Position numbers and translations under genes: made by a program. Below, one piece after another: positions 49,606 through 63,052 of a stretch of DNA of 64,000 nucleotides; the stretch's first letter is position 1; every line of letters begins with the position of its first letter. Location of the stretch: positions 1 to 64,000 of the forward strand of contig NW_019775763.1 in the NCBI RefSeq assembly GCF_001039355.2, in the 5' to 3' direction. Source of the stretch: Lingula anatina. Taxonomy: Eukaryota; Brachiopoda; Lingulata; Lingulida; Lingulidae. Below the pieces are notes generated by a model. That model saw only the letters and a program-made list of their open reading frames with translations. It did not search any database and was not told where the DNA came from.

Positions 49606-51813
49606 TAAAAGACAAGGAGGCTCACGCAGACTGTCAAGAGAAAGTATTGGGTTGCGATCAACCCGACAAAAAATTAAATTTTAAAAATAAATATCTAGAT
49701 GGCTTCTGGTAACAGAATTTTGAATGAATTTGAATGAATGAATGAAGAAAACGATCAAATTCGTTGTTATATTTTTATTTTGTGTTCTTTGTAGGCTACT
49801 GATTTTTTGAAAGAAAGTCTGAACAATATTGGATTCTTACTTAAAACTCTCACTTCCAATACACCGCCGTGTCCAACCAACTGTATATCAAGATTAGTGG
49901 CCAATGCTTTGTTAAATAAAAAAAAATGGAATTGAAATTGTTTGTCAAGTTGCTTTCACCTTGACTTGATCTGTCTAAGAGACCTTTACAATGAATTTTG
50001 TCGACCTAGTTAATGCCCACTAACTCCACGGGGGGAGTTCCTTTGGTGTTGCACATCAGGTAGGCCGACCTAAGTCATAGTGAACGGTCCCTAAGTTAAA
50101 GTTTCGTTGAAACTGCCCTAAATCACATTCTACCCTGCATTTCTTCACAGCCTGCAAAGCTACTGATCTTTTCCAATTTCAGTCCAAAAATGAAACAACC
50201 CTTCAAATAAAAGTACCTAACGTCGATAATGCCTTGCAAAATGTTCAGAAAGACGGGGCGGTCTAAATGTTCAGGAAGCCGTTATTTAATTTAAAATGGT
50301 CTAAAACACAAAATCCAAGCACAGAGAGGGGCGATAAACTGTTCGAGAGTAGGAAAAAATCCTTTTTTTTCATCGAAAATTCAATTTGCCGGGAAAAATC
50401 CCTGTTGGATACCTTAAATCAACCGATCTTATTACACTGATATCATTGCCATTTCGTGATGAGTGCATTTTCTTGAGGGAAAAAAAGTTGTTGGTAGTCA
50501 ACATAAGCCACTTCTTCCACAACTGAGGTGGGCACAAGTGGTTTTGTAAGTCTTTTAAATGATTGTGTTTGATACATTTTACATGTACATAACATGGTAT
50601 TGAATATCCTCAAATTTTTTCCAAATTTGAACAAATAAATAGGCTTTTCATAAAGAATACCAGATCTTTGGCCGATAGGGGGCTGCGATGTAAAATGCAC
50701 GTTTTTACACAAACATTGAATTAGTAACTGCTACAAAATTTGAATCATGATGCGAGTTTAGCTATACCTTTGGAAAAATGATATAGACCGCTCTTACCAC
50801 AGTATAATTGTTTTTTGAGTTTTACACTGTATGAAACAGAAAGAATTCAAACATTTATTTTTTAAATCTTGATTACACGGGGGTCTTGATAGGGCATACA
50901 TATGTTCTTGAAATAAAACAAAAACAAAAAAGAACAGTCCGTGTAATGCTTCACTAGTCTAATAATAAGGCATCTCCTAAAACAGTTCAAACACAACCTT
51001 TGCATGCTAAGCAAAACACCAAAGTTTCGTGTTGGGAACTACATAATCAAATTGTTTTTATTCCTTCCACAAGGATTTGTGGGTGAGGTGTTTCTCAATC
51101 TAGACATAGAAATGTATACGTTTTCTTGGAACGCTTACCTCTAGAGAATTAACATCTCCCGCACTGCTAACAGGGACAAAAGTGCCCTGAAGGGGTATAC
51201 TCATCTCGCCGTCAGCGGCAATATTAGTAACAAACCAAAGAACCTTCCGGTAACAATCTAAGTCAGTAGTCTATTCGACGATTTGCATGCGCTGTACTAC
51301 CTTTTGCTATTCAAATGATACTCCGTGGACGCGTCACTGGTTAAAAGGCATCGAACGGCGATTTTACCACCAGTTTCATGGTGTACTTGGCGAGGAGCGA
51401 AGGAGGGGAGGGAAGTTACACTTGGCTGTGATACGGTTAGGTATTAACAAGGTAATGGAATTTTAGCACTTCTAGGTTATTTTTATTACTTTTATTTTAT
51501 AGGGAAGCTTAATGTCATAAATCGATCATCTGTTTGTGGCTCCATTTGTGAAAAGTAGGCACCGGTGTGCAGCATATGAAAGATGCCTTAAAGAATGTTT
51601 TAAGTCAGCTGCATACTTCCAGTGTAAGAACCGTGTACCTGTAAGCGACATTTACAACATATCCGGTATTTAAAGTGTGTATATACACACGCATATCATA
51701 TGGATTAAGGAAAAGTTAACAAAAAAGAATGAACTTTGTGAGAAGACCCTCCTCTCGTGAAAAATAACTGAACCATCATATATTATATTTGGGAAGTAGG
51801 CTGTCGACTCGGC

Positions 51814-53606
51814 GCGATTTATGTTTACGTTTTGTGTGAAGAGGGTACCATTCTTATTGTTAGCGCTAGAATCAACAATCTACTGTTATAAGACGATCTC
51901 TAACACTCAGTGCATGAACCAATGGCTTACCTTTGAAAATTGAAATTGAAAAGTCATCCCTGTGTCAAGGTTTTGGAATGAGAGCTGGGACGTGTATCTC
52001 TTATTCAAATTGACAATACTTGTATACAGTATCATTCGAAGTGTATATGTCATCTGACTAAAAGCTGATGTTATATCAATTTTCCGTATATCGAATAAAA
52101 TGCCGAAAGCGTGTTGCTAAATGCACTGCACAAAAAAGGTGAATTGCGGATTTCCAAGGAGACAGTATACGAGAACCAAATGCAATAGTAGGTGTAGTCG
52201 TGCATAAATGATAGATAAAGAATGACTAAATAAACCAAAGGCCTGATAATGATTGATATGTTTTTTATGGATATTGTGGAAAGTTGCCGTCACAATATAC
52301 ACATCCATAATTATAAAAAACGTTTTATAAACGTGTCGGCTATGTGATGAAATCGTTTTATCACACACACACACACACACACACACACCTCAAAGATATG
52401 TGACAAAATCTTAAACTAATAAATCACTTCGGCTGTAACATCATTGGTAATTTAAGAGAAGCTAATTTTTTACATATAACAAATAGTTTTCACTTGTCTT
52501 AATTGAAAAAGAAAAAAACCAAAAGACTCGTAATTGATAAATCGGTGATATGTGATGACATTGTTGGCAAAAGGTGAGTCACACGAAAATGGCACAGTTT
52601 AAACGGATATCAGACATGCAGACATCGAGCACAAATATCAGTAATCTTAATCATGCAGTGTTTTCTTTGCCCTTGAGGTAATCCTGAATTAGAAAATATT
52701 CATTATTTGCACATTTCCCCCCTAAATATTTCTAAACCCGTAAATGGGACCACTGATTACGCTGACAAATCATCTTATTAGGAGATTCCTATTGGGTTTC
52801 AAGTTACCCTGCCCGTTAAAAATCTATTGGTTGTCTCTCCAAATACCGTTGTTATTTCATTACGTGAACGGGTACTCTTAATATGAGCCATTCGCCGTAA
52901 TAAAAGTTTCCATTTATGTGAATGAAATGACTTTTTAATGTTTTCTCTGAAAACAAAGGTTACGAAGAGAGATGATGTAATATGAAAATTTTTGTTAAAA
53001 TTTAGCAATTGGAGACTTCAATTGTCAGAGTGACTCAAACACTTGAGAATATACTTGTTACTGATAATATTGACATTGTATTGCATATACCTTTTGTTTT
53101 ACAGATTATCAAAGGGCAGGTTTGGAGCATTATGAACATGCGATGTGAGAAATTAAGTATTTTCAACGTGAGCTCAGACTGAAAAACGAAAACACTGCTC
53201 CTTTCCTGAAAAGAAGTCGAATGATTTTTAAGCTTCCAACCTGAAACGGGCATGAATACACATCAACAGCGAGAACGTTTCGTCAGCTTTATGGTCTTTT
53301 TTGTCGAGAACTGTCAGAGCAACCAGTTTTAATTTAGATGTATTGTTAGACCTCCTGAGACGAGGCTCATGACATTGCATTTAAAAGCCATTTCGTCGTA
53401 AAGCCACATGTTGCATTTAGTTGGAAATAAGGAAATGGTGCAACGTCCAAATAATCGCTCGTAACGAAGCCAACCGCTGGTAACCATCTGCAAATTATAT
53501 TGTGAAGAGGCGTACATCTTTTTTATCAGCAAGATCGCTTGAATATGCCCTCGACAGAACAATGGTGAAAATACAGAGATAATTGTATTAATTCTCAAAC
53601 AACAAA
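51814..53606. repeat. Duplicated segment, left copy (1793 bp), ends at an N
   Basis: This copy is collinear, without indels, with 53608-55400 (offset 1794). I noticed only three mismatches (near 52741, 52916 and 53040). It ends directly against the single N at 53607. The sequence includes a (CA)n tract at 52362-52389. It is best read as overlapping contig sequence left in the assembly. No gene is supported inside it. Confidence 0.9.
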
Positions 53607-53607
53607 N
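53607..53607. other. Assembly join (single N)
   Basis: A lone N sits between the two copies of a 1793-bp segment and marks a contig junction of unknown true length. Confidence 0.95.
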
Positions 53608-55400
53608 GCGATTTATGTTTACGTTTTGTGTGAAGAGGGTACCATTCTTATTGTTAGCGCTAGAATCAACAATCTACTGTTATAAGACGATCTCTAACAC
53701 TCAGTGCATGAACCAATGGCTTACCTTTGAAAATTGAAATTGAAAAGTCATCCCTGTGTCAAGGTTTTGGAATGAGAGCTGGGACGTGTATCTCTTATTC
53801 AAATTGACAATACTTGTATACAGTATCATTCGAAGTGTATATGTCATCTGACTAAAAGCTGATGTTATATCAATTTTCCGTATATCGAATAAAATGCCGA
53901 AAGCGTGTTGCTAAATGCACTGCACAAAAAAGGTGAATTGCGGATTTCCAAGGAGACAGTATACGAGAACCAAATGCAATAGTAGGTGTAGTCGTGCATA
54001 AATGATAGATAAAGAATGACTAAATAAACCAAAGGCCTGATAATGATTGATATGTTTTTTATGGATATTGTGGAAAGTTGCCGTCACAATATACACATCC
54101 ATAATTATAAAAAACGTTTTATAAACGTGTCGGCTATGTGATGAAATCGTTTTATCACACACACACACACACACACACACACCTCAAAGATATGTGACAA
54201 AATCTTAAACTAATAAATCACTTCGGCTGTAACATCATTGGTAATTTAAGAGAAGCTAATTTTTTACATATAACAAATAGTTTTCACTTGTCTTAATTGA
54301 AAAAGAAAAAAACCAAAAGACTCGTAATTGATAAATCGGTGATATGTGATGACATTGTTGGCAAAAGGTGAGTCACACGAAAATGGCACAGTTTAAACGG
54401 ATATCAGACATGCAGACATCGAGCACAAATATCAGTAATCTTAATCATGCAGTGTTTTCTTTGCCCTTGAGGTAATCCTGAATTAGAAAATATTCATTAT
54501 TTGCACATTTCCCCCCTAAATATTTCTAAACCCGGAAATGGGACCACTGATTACGCTGACAAATCATCTTATTAGGAGATTCCTATTGGGTTTCAAGTTA
54601 CCCTGCCCGTTAAAAATCTATTGGTTGTCTCTCCAAATACCGTTGTTATTTCATTACGTGAACGGGTACTCTTAATATGAGCCATTCGCCGTAATAAAAG
54701 TTTCCATTAATGTGAATGAAATGACTTTTTAATGTTTTCTCTGAAAACAAAGGTTACGAAGAGAGATGATGTAATATGAAAATTTTTGTTAAAATTTAGC
54801 AATTGGAGACTTCAATTGTCAGAGTGACTCAAAAACTTGAGAATATACTTGTTACTGATAATATTGACATTGTATTGCATATACCTTTTGTTTTACAGAT
54901 TATCAAAGGGCAGGTTTGGAGCATTATGAACATGCGATGTGAGAAATTAAGTATTTTCAACGTGAGCTCAGACTGAAAAACGAAAACACTGCTCCTTTCC
55001 TGAAAAGAAGTCGAATGATTTTTAAGCTTCCAACCTGAAACGGGCATGAATACACATCAACAGCGAGAACGTTTCGTCAGCTTTATGGTCTTTTTTGTCG
55101 AGAACTGTCAGAGCAACCAGTTTTAATTTAGATGTATTGTTAGACCTCCTGAGACGAGGCTCATGACATTGCATTTAAAAGCCATTTCGTCGTAAAGCCA
55201 CATGTTGCATTTAGTTGGAAATAAGGAAATGGTGCAACGTCCAAATAATCGCTCGTAACGAAGCCAACCGCTGGTAACCATCTGCAAATTATATTGTGAA
55301 GAGGCGTACATCTTTTTTATCAGCAAGATCGCTTGAATATGCCCTCGACAGAACAATGGTGAAAATACAGAGATAATTGTATTAATTCTCAAACAACAAA
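53608..55400. repeat. Duplicated segment, right copy (1793 bp)
   Basis: Near-identical to 51814-53606, including the (CA)n tract at 54156-54183. Unlike the left copy it runs on without interruption into the peptide-precursor locus. Confidence 0.9.
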
Positions 55401-55685
55401 TACAAAAGCCGCAATCCCCAACGTCCAAATTGAGTAAACGCCACATCCTGAGCATTTGTCCCGCCAGCACATCCGTTCACAATTAAATTCTTCGTGGAGT
55501 TTTGCTTAAACGCCAACTCGCTGCACAGTGGACACAATATGGGTGACTACAGGGGATCGTTTTCCTTCACAAAGGATTAAGCCAAGTGTCGTGCAGGAGG
55601 AACGGTCTTAGTCCAAAGAAACATTTAGGAACAGAAGTGCAGAATGCGCAGTGGTGGCATCGGCATCGACGGCAGCGGTGCCAGC

Positions 55686-56510
55686 ATGAAGACAGCGTGT
55701 ATTATGTTTATTGTAAGTACGTGTATGGCGAGTAGCGTGTTTGGTGCCCCTGGATTTTGCGTGATTTGGTGCCAAAGAGGGATGGGCGGTAATCTTTGCA
55801 GATGCTCTGGTACCCACATCCCCGGCAAGCGAGGTGACAGTAACATTTCGCCAGCGAAGCACCCACCATCTCAACCTCAAATGCATTATGGAGGGTTTGG
55901 CGAAACTTACCAGGAATCGGTTATGCCAGAACCGCAGGCACAAACACTGGTTCCGATGAAACGCAGCGGAGAAGTAAGAAATCAGGACTATGATAATACG
56001 GTTCGACCCATAGTGTTCCATGAAACCTATGTTAACAACGGAAAAATGCCCCTTCGACTATCACTTTACGGATATGCCAAATCCGGGACGGGTTATATAA
56101 AAAATAACTATTATGTTAAAAGTCCAAGAGGCGATATTGAACTGAACCAAGAACAAACCGACAGTGACCCTGTACTCAAACAGGACATGAAAGCGGGCAC
56201 CTTGTCCAGCCTTCCAGTACAAAAGCAAAGGGACATTACTTACTTGAATGGGAAACGGATGACACGAAGCCAGTTGTATATGCCAGAAGAACTTCGGCAG
56301 CATATTGAAAGCCAGAAGCAGGACTTCCAACAGTTAAGGCGCATGCGCATTATGGAAAGGGACAACGCCGTCCATCGACTCGAGCAAACACGTCTTCGGG
56401 CCGTCCTTTTGAGGGTGGCTGGCCACAGGGACAGTATGGACCTTCGAGCTCGGACAAGACGATTGCATTACAACACCGTATCGCTTCCGCACCAAGAGCG
56501 ATACAGTTAA
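55686..56510 (+). CDS. Secreted peptide precursor, prohormone-4-like (tentative), 274 aa
   Basis: An uninterrupted frame. An upstream in-frame ATG (55644) would add 14 residues, but I choose 55686 because it begins a textbook signal peptide (MKTACIMFIVSTCMASSVFG) with cleavage before APGFC. The putative active peptide follows at once: Cys 25, 29, 38 and 40 in the pattern C-x3-C-x8-C-x-C (FCVIWCQRGMGGNLCRC), then SGTHIP and GKR, a standard amidation plus dibasic cleavage site. The remaining 225 or so residues hold a second GKR (residue 189 on) and an Arg/Gln-rich helical tail. From memory the N-terminal Cys peptide with 'GxGGxxCxC' resembles bilaterian prohormone-4 type precursors. I have not compared sequences. 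AATAAA lies at 56523, close to the stop. Upstream non-coding exons may exist. Confidence 0.72.
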   Translation: MKTACIMFIVSTCMASSVFGAPGFCVIWCQRGMGGNLCRCSGTHIPGKRGDSNISPAKHPPSQPQMHYGGFGETYQESVMPEPQAQTLVPMKRSGEVRNQDYDNTVRPIVFHETYVNNGKMPLRLSLYGYAKSGTGYIKNNYYVKSPRGDIELNQEQTDSDPVLKQDMKAGTLSSLPVQKQRDITYLNGKRMTRSQLYMPEELRQHIESQKQDFQQLRRMRIMERDNAVHRLEQTRLRAVLLRVAGHRDSMDLRARTRRLHYNTVSLPHQERYS

Positions 56511-56522
56511 TGTTAATATTTT

Positions 56523-56528
56523 AATAAA
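56523..56528 (+). terminator. Polyadenylation signal of the peptide precursor
   Basis: AATAAA lies 13 bases after the stop codon, implying a very short 3' UTR if used. Another AATAAA lies near 56788. Confidence 0.5.
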
Positions 56529-57191
56529 TTGATTCAGATTAATTTCGATATTGCAATCACAGCATTACTACTTATGATGAACTCAATACACGTTATTTCA
56601 ATTTAATTCTAATTCCTGTATAGCAACAGATGAGCGTGTTGCACGTGATCGATAATGTAGATCTGTTTCGGCGGCAAGTTTCATTCCCCAGAGCTTTTCA
56701 CAGTAGCACAGATTGTATTTTCATGGTTGTTGTAACACAAATGTACTTGTGCAATCTAAGACTCGTTGAACCTTTAACTCGCTTTGCAATAAATAAGAGT
56801 AACAAAGAATTGGTTTGTTTATTATTTTTCCAGAATATGCTGATACGCCGAGATGATAGGGTAGTGCACAAAGCATGCAATTACAATGTTGGAATGAATT
56901 GTTCAAAGATTCTCCTTTTCTGAAGCGACTGTTCAAACCCTGCCCTAGCTCTTTTTCTTTTGTTTTCCGTTTATTTATTTTCTATTTGGTTTATTTCTTT
57001 TCATAAATTCATCCATTCCCTCGTGTATTTGTTCCGTTTCGCTTTTCTTCCTCTTTATTAAGTATTCATTCGTCATCTGTTAATTTATTTATTCGTTTAC
57101 GTATTTATACTTTTTTCAGTTATGATAAGGAGATATAGTTTTTTGGTTATGCCAACCTCTAAAACCACCGACACCGTGCCCCGAAAATCGA

Positions 57192-57233
57192 CCCCCTCCC
57201 CCCCCCCCCCCCCACACACACAAACACACACAC
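57192..57233. repeat. C-rich and (CA)n simple repeat
   Basis: A C run of about 19 with a T break is followed by CA units. Confidence 0.9.
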
Positions 57234-58102
57234 CATATGCAGGTACAGCTGCACTGCTCGCCCATAATATATCAAACCCCATAAAAAGATAACTATCGGA
57301 ATGTGTTTATTTACGGGAAAAACGCTTGAGAAAGCTGATCCATTAACGGAAATTATCTTTATAGCGATAAACTTTATACCACTGACTTAGTTAATTGAGC
57401 ATCGATACTGAATCATTTGCGATAATAGACCATACACAATATGCATGTGTCAGAGCCCGGCAACGGAATGAAGACTTTATCTTATAACAATGATTTCGCT
57501 TCTAGCCATGTTCATCATACGTGGCGGATAAAACACATTGACACGACGAAAAGCGTAAGCTATGTACGTTTGAGGAGGTTGGGGGGACCTCAATTTAAGC
57601 AGGGAACACCCCTATATGAAACACGGTCCAAGCTATCCTTTTGAATTTATCAAGGAAAGTAAGCCCTTATCAGAATCGTATATCTTACATGATAACTTAA
57701 CTTAGCACGAGAGCACGGCCCGAAGCGTACGTGTATGCGAGCTTTCTACATGTACTTGTACAGCGGCATGCATCTGAAAAGGCTGGCCTTTTTTTAATGA
57801 CGATGTTATTGGGAATTGTTCCTGTGAAAAAAAATAAGTAAGCACATAAATAAATATGAATAGCCTCACTAAAATAGTAACTTAAGTCCTGCTGGGCTCC
57901 GTAAGGGATAAAGGAGGAACCCTGACCGTTCCCCACTGGACCTGGCTGGCTTCATTGAACTTAGGCCCTGTGAATTTCGAACGACGCGTAAAGTTTGAAC
58001 GGTCTCAAAATAGGCCGTTTCAAAATAGGATGTTTTTGGGGAGCGCATGTATTTCGATTCTGCACGATCGTGATTGTCGTGAATTTCGTACGGTTAAAAT
58101 TA

Positions 58103-58653
58103 CAAGCCTACCCAACTACCAGACTCGGCACCTAAGGATCCTGAATTAACCGGTATATCGGACCACACTACCCGTTTTCAAGGTGTGTGTCAGATCGCAT
58201 TTCGGAGTATCATACCCCAGAACAAATTTTGTAGCACGACTGCGGGCTCATCCACGCTCGGCTGAACAACCTTAAACTGTACTCTTACTTTAGAGTACTC
58301 TATTTTATTGTCTCTATGGGGATATATGGGGACTTTACGACATTATGTTTGAATGTTTTAACCACTTTTGATAGGGCTTTTTTGCATTGTATTAGATTAA
58401 TGTGGCAGTCTAAGGTTCATCTAGGTGGCTTTCAAATTTATGCACCCGGTTTTAAAATCATATAGCGATTTTACGACAATCGTTTACTATCCAATCAAGG
58501 TGACAACCGAGCATGCCAGGGCTCATCCTGTCGGTGTTCTGGCTGATACTCCGAAGTGCGATCTGACACACACCTTGAAAACGGGTAGTGTGGTCCGATA
58601 TACCGGTTAATTCAGGAACCTTAGGTGCCGAGTCTGGTAGTTGGGTAGGCCTG
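58103..58653. mobile_element. Fold-back/MITE-like element, copy 2 (551 bp)
   Basis: Arms of 110 bp (58103-58212 and 58544-58653) are homologous to those of the copy at 41687 and inverted to each other. The flanking 5-bp direct repeats are 'aatta' (58098-58102 and 58654-58658). The middle is 331 bp, unrelated to and longer than that of copy 1 apart from a few bases next to the arm ('acaaattttgtag'). There is no coding capacity. Confidence 0.85.
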
Positions 58654-59471
58654 AATTAGGCCATTGTGCTATTTTCTGGCTCATAAAAATCTAACAGTCG
58701 GCAATGATTTCGCAAGTGGTTCACACTGCAATGACCCCGGAATGGTATAACGAGATTCAATAGAACCCACAATATTACTCCAGCACAAAACAATATACAT
58801 TACCCCAAACCAACCCTACAGAACCTCAGTTGCTTCTGATTAGCTCTCCCCAAAAGAGCCCCAGGCGCGAAAGCATGGTTACTAACCCAACGTGACATTA
58901 AATCTGTTCTCCTGATCTCTACTCAAGCTAATCTTAATGTCTACTCGCATAAGTAACAGTGCTAGAATTACCAATTATGCATCACCCACATCTTCAGCGG
59001 CCTTTTTTCCACGCACTGTTTTTGGTCATTATAGCATTTTAAGATACGAACTGATTGCTAATCGCTGATTTTTTTGCGTGGTGGGACTACAAGATAACAC
59101 TCAGAGTACCTTCTAAGTGGCGTCCGTTGAAATCAACAACTGTGAACTGAATACTAAATTTATACAATTAGACTTTCGATCTGCAAACCCCTTGACTTTG
59201 CAGTGATAAGGACTCACCGAGTTCATTTGCCACTGCAATGCGAGTCATAAAAATGAACGTGACGATAACAGCATTAAAACAAAAGGAACAACCCTAACCC
59301 CAAATAAAATGCTTTCTACATTGTGTTTTTTAAAAACAGTCTGCAGTATATTCAGACATGGAATAAAATTTTTTAATTCAAATTTGGTGAAGACCAAGGA
59401 AAATAGAGGATGATATATAGATCATTTTTCTCGAGATTGTTTGCGATTTTCTCCTTAATACCATGGATGCT

Positions 59472-59472
<1 letters not shown>

Positions 59473-59508
<36 letters not shown>
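59473..59508. repeat. (CA)n microsatellite
   Basis: About eighteen CA units. Confidence 0.95.
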
Positions 59509-59512
<4 letters not shown>

Positions 59513-62500
59513 CAAACCTATTTGGTGTTGCATGTTGCATGTTTCTTTAGGTGCATGAAAATGTCCTGTCAATGTCGCAGTGACATCTAGTGGACAACGT
59601 CGTGACTAAGGTCTGGTGACTAGGGGGAAAACCTGATTTTTTTTATACTTTTAAGAATAATACGGTTTCTATCCTAACCGACATATTTTACAATCTAAAA
59701 CCTAAAAAATCCTCAAATTAAACAAAGAATGGTTTGGCAGTTTTGCTGAGAACTGTCACTGGCATACACAGACGATATTAAAAAATTGTACGACAAATTT
59801 TGTGCCTATAAAACTCATATTCAGAATACTTATTTACAGATTACACCCTTTTAAAGACTACTGTCTTTTAACTACACCCCCCTTGGAATTCTGAAGTAAA
59901 ACATAAGTATAGTTCGGTGTGATAAACGTGTCGGTCGGGCAGTGACGGCAGCGATGGCTCGAGTCTTTAATTTGGACATTTGAGTTTTGAGGATCGAGTT
60001 CGCAAACGCCTCATCCGTTTATAAGGCCTGATACAGTTCTAGTGAACGCTTTACTAGAAGCCAGCTAGCAAAGTGGTAAAGTTGAGGTGCAATGCTAGGG
60101 ATTAATTTGATTTCCACAATGGAATGGCCAAAAGAACACGTCGTAATACGATTCATTTAAACATTTTCGTTAATTTTCCAAAATCACAAGTGTAGTGGAG
60201 AACACCCAATTATTGAAATTGGTAAGAGGTGCATGTAGCACAAAATAAAGTCAGTTTTTGAATTCATCAAACTCCAAGGCAATTTCCCAAGCTCAATTTA
60301 TCAAAAATGTACCGCAATTTAAGCAGTTAAGTAAACCAGCAGGTTAGAGAATTCTGTTCCAATTTCATTCGTTATGTTTCATCAAAATTTGCGGTGCAAC
60401 GGCTACAACCATTTTACTGTCACTGTTGGGCTGTCGCAGCAATGGCGGCCAACACGTACGGAGAGGTAATCGTATTTACGTGAACAGTAGCCTACAAGGA
60501 AATGTTCACGTTAACGAACTGAACAATGCGTTAATTACTACACCGTCTGTACATTTTCCACATCTTGTGTCTTCAGAAATAGTACAAAATTATCACAATA
60601 CCGGATAATTAAGATATCTTGAGCGAAAATTTAACTTAATAAAGCCAAACTATTATCACCTTTGGATGTAACAGGTATCTTGATTAGACGAAGGACAAAG
60701 ATCTAAGCTCCCAGCCTTTCGAAATTTTGGGAGGGATATAGTACGTACTAAGCACCTTGACTGCAAATACAGAAAGATGTAAAGCTAGAAATTCATTTGT
60801 TTTTGTTATTTTTTCAACATTTTCCCCTAATAAACACATTACGAAGAAAACATTTTATTGCGCAAAACTACAATCATAAAAGAGAAATCCCTTATGTCGG
60901 TATCCAGTAGTAGGCTACAAAATGAAGGCAATTTCTGAAACTCAATTTCTCAAAGAGTTTACGTCCATTCATGTTGTTTAGTATGCTAACACGTTATATA
61001 AATCTGTTCCAATTGCAACCATCGCACGAGACAAAAGAGACAATTGCATTTCAAACCAATCTTGCGGTTCTACGGCGGCTTTCATTTTACTGTCGCGTCA
61101 TAAAAAAAAACCCAGTCGTTGTTCGGTATTCAGCAGACATCGATGTTGGAACATGTTACTCTTCTGCTACACGAGTTCTGGACAATGCATGGTAGATCCG
61201 TCCTTAAAACTCCATCGATTTAACAACGTGAGTTGAGCAGATACTCACTGGAGACGCTGTCTTCGTTAAGTCAAATTTTCACAGGCAAGTGTACTGATAT
61301 GAATAGAGAGTCCAAGGCATGAAACATACATGTGACTTAACTGATTTTTTCAAGATAATTCAAATTGTGACTTATTTTTTGTACATATAGGTCGAACAAA
61401 CGTTACAGATATCGAACTAGCTTGAACCTTGTAGCATTGCGAGAATACAGTACTGTAACACACAGATAAACTAAATTGAACAATGTTTCTACTGGGATAT
61501 GAACTGAAATACACTGTGGTAACTTTACCCTGTACCCTGCCTCACTGCGATATATTTCACTGCCCCGGACCATAATGCACTGCCCTTGATTTTTAATGAT
61601 TTGAAATAAAAGAAAAAATTAGGAATATTGTAGGTAACTTGAGAATTTGCACTACAAAAGAGACGTTACCTAGAAAAATTCGCCTATCATAATACACAAA
61701 TATCAAGTGTTCCAAATGCTTCTTTCAGGGCACGCTTATAATTCCATCTGTTGCTTTTCCCTTGTCTTTGAACGCCTAGCGGTCAGAAGTACGTGTCAAC
61801 AATCAGGCTTTGATTTCTGTAGGGATATTTTGTTGTCATACTTTGAGAGGCATGAAGTTGTGATGACCCGAATAAGCAACTATACTTGATACTGATCTAA
61901 TATAGCCGTAGCACGCACAGCATTTAACATTTGTCTGATAGCAGCTATCGTGATTCCACGGTGTGACGCATGGTTGACACGGTTAAACAGCTGCGTGAAC
62001 ATTTGATAACTTGTCTAATGCCATCCGTCATCGTTAAACTTTATCAATACACATATGGAGATGAAATATATACCAAATAAACCAGGTTGTATCTTATTAA
62101 TCGATGAAATCGAAATCCTTATTCATAGTACATTCCATTGACATTTTTTCTGGTAAATGTATTTGCACACTAAGACTGCGAGACCGAAAATTGGTGGATT
62201 TATCGTTTTGGGTGGAAACGACACTAGCAAGACCAGTTCCTCGGCCCAAATTTAACTAGATGTGAACGCAGCGACTGAATAACTGAAGATAAGATTAAAT
62301 TCTACTTAACCTCCTCCTATTAAAAAATACTAAATGCTGTAACAAACCCAGGCCTACTAACTATACTAAGATTTGGGAAGGGTATGTGCCATGATAAGGG
62401 ATAGGTTATACACATAGTACGTTGTCTAGTCGGGTATCTAGTCTCTGGAATGGAGTTAAAGCTTGTGAGCAGTGTGATAGGTGTACCAATTAAGTATTGT

Positions 62501-62551
62501 TCCAAAAAGGCATAGCTCAACTTGTTTCTTAATTTTTCATTCATCTACCTA

Positions 62552-62552
<1 letters not shown>

Positions 62553-62590
<38 letters not shown>
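62553..62590. repeat. (ATT)n microsatellite
   Basis: About twelve ATT units. Confidence 0.95.
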
Positions 62591-62592
<2 letters not shown>

Positions 62593-63051
62593 CCTCTGTT
62601 TTTTCTCACTCTTTCATTTGATAAAGTTAAATGGAATTGTTCGTGTGAATAAAATCACGACATAATGTGCATCTTGAGATTTGAATGCGACAATCGTTGT
62701 AGTGTATCATGTTGATGCATATACAATCCGAATATGCTTCTAAGAAATATTTTAAACGAACATTACTCAGGTTACCTGTAGGTGAAGCAGGACGTAGCCC
62801 TTGGATTTCACCTGATTCGGAAGGTCATTTGAGCATGTTGTACAGAAATTGGATCATTCATTATCGTCATTTCTCTGCAATGACACGTTTATTAAATATT
62901 GACATTGGTGCACCTATTTGTTCATAATAAACATAATTATTCCCCAGTGGAGGTGAGGACTACATCCCACACGTTCATTCCCCCGCGTGTGTGGAACTGG
63001 TCTGATCCGAATTTGCCAAGCTTGCTACCTGGTATATGGAACCACAATAAA

Positions 63052-63052
63052 N
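63052..63052. other. Assembly join (single N)
   Basis: A lone N, followed from 63054 by sequence collinear with 55402 onward (offset 7652). Confidence 0.95.

Larger units (their letters stand above)
41270..51813. other. Intergenic stretch, no supportable gene
   Basis: The open frames here are short and lack motif, splice or start support. I see one fold-back element, a degenerate tandem repeat near 43.4 kb, and simple repeats: (TTTA)n at 42,069-42,099, A21 at 43,105-43,125 and (AAT)n at 49,557-49,605. Confidence 0.55.
56530..63051. other. Stretch downstream of the peptide precursor, no supportable gene
   Basis: It contains one fold-back element and simple repeats (C-rich plus (CA)n at 57192-57233, (CA)n at 59473-59508, (ATT)n at 62553-62590). 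The open frames are short, and none has a convincing motif. Confidence 0.55.

Noticed and set aside
51814-55400. Genuine tandem duplication of a 1.8-kb segment
   Set aside because: The single N exactly between the copies, the absence of indels and the complementary break at 63052 fit an unmerged contig overlap better.
55123-56021. Minus-strand open frames of 115 and 137 codons at the peptide locus, repeated at the right edge
   Set aside because: They lie in duplicated contig sequence or opposite the better-supported precursor frame and have no features of their own.
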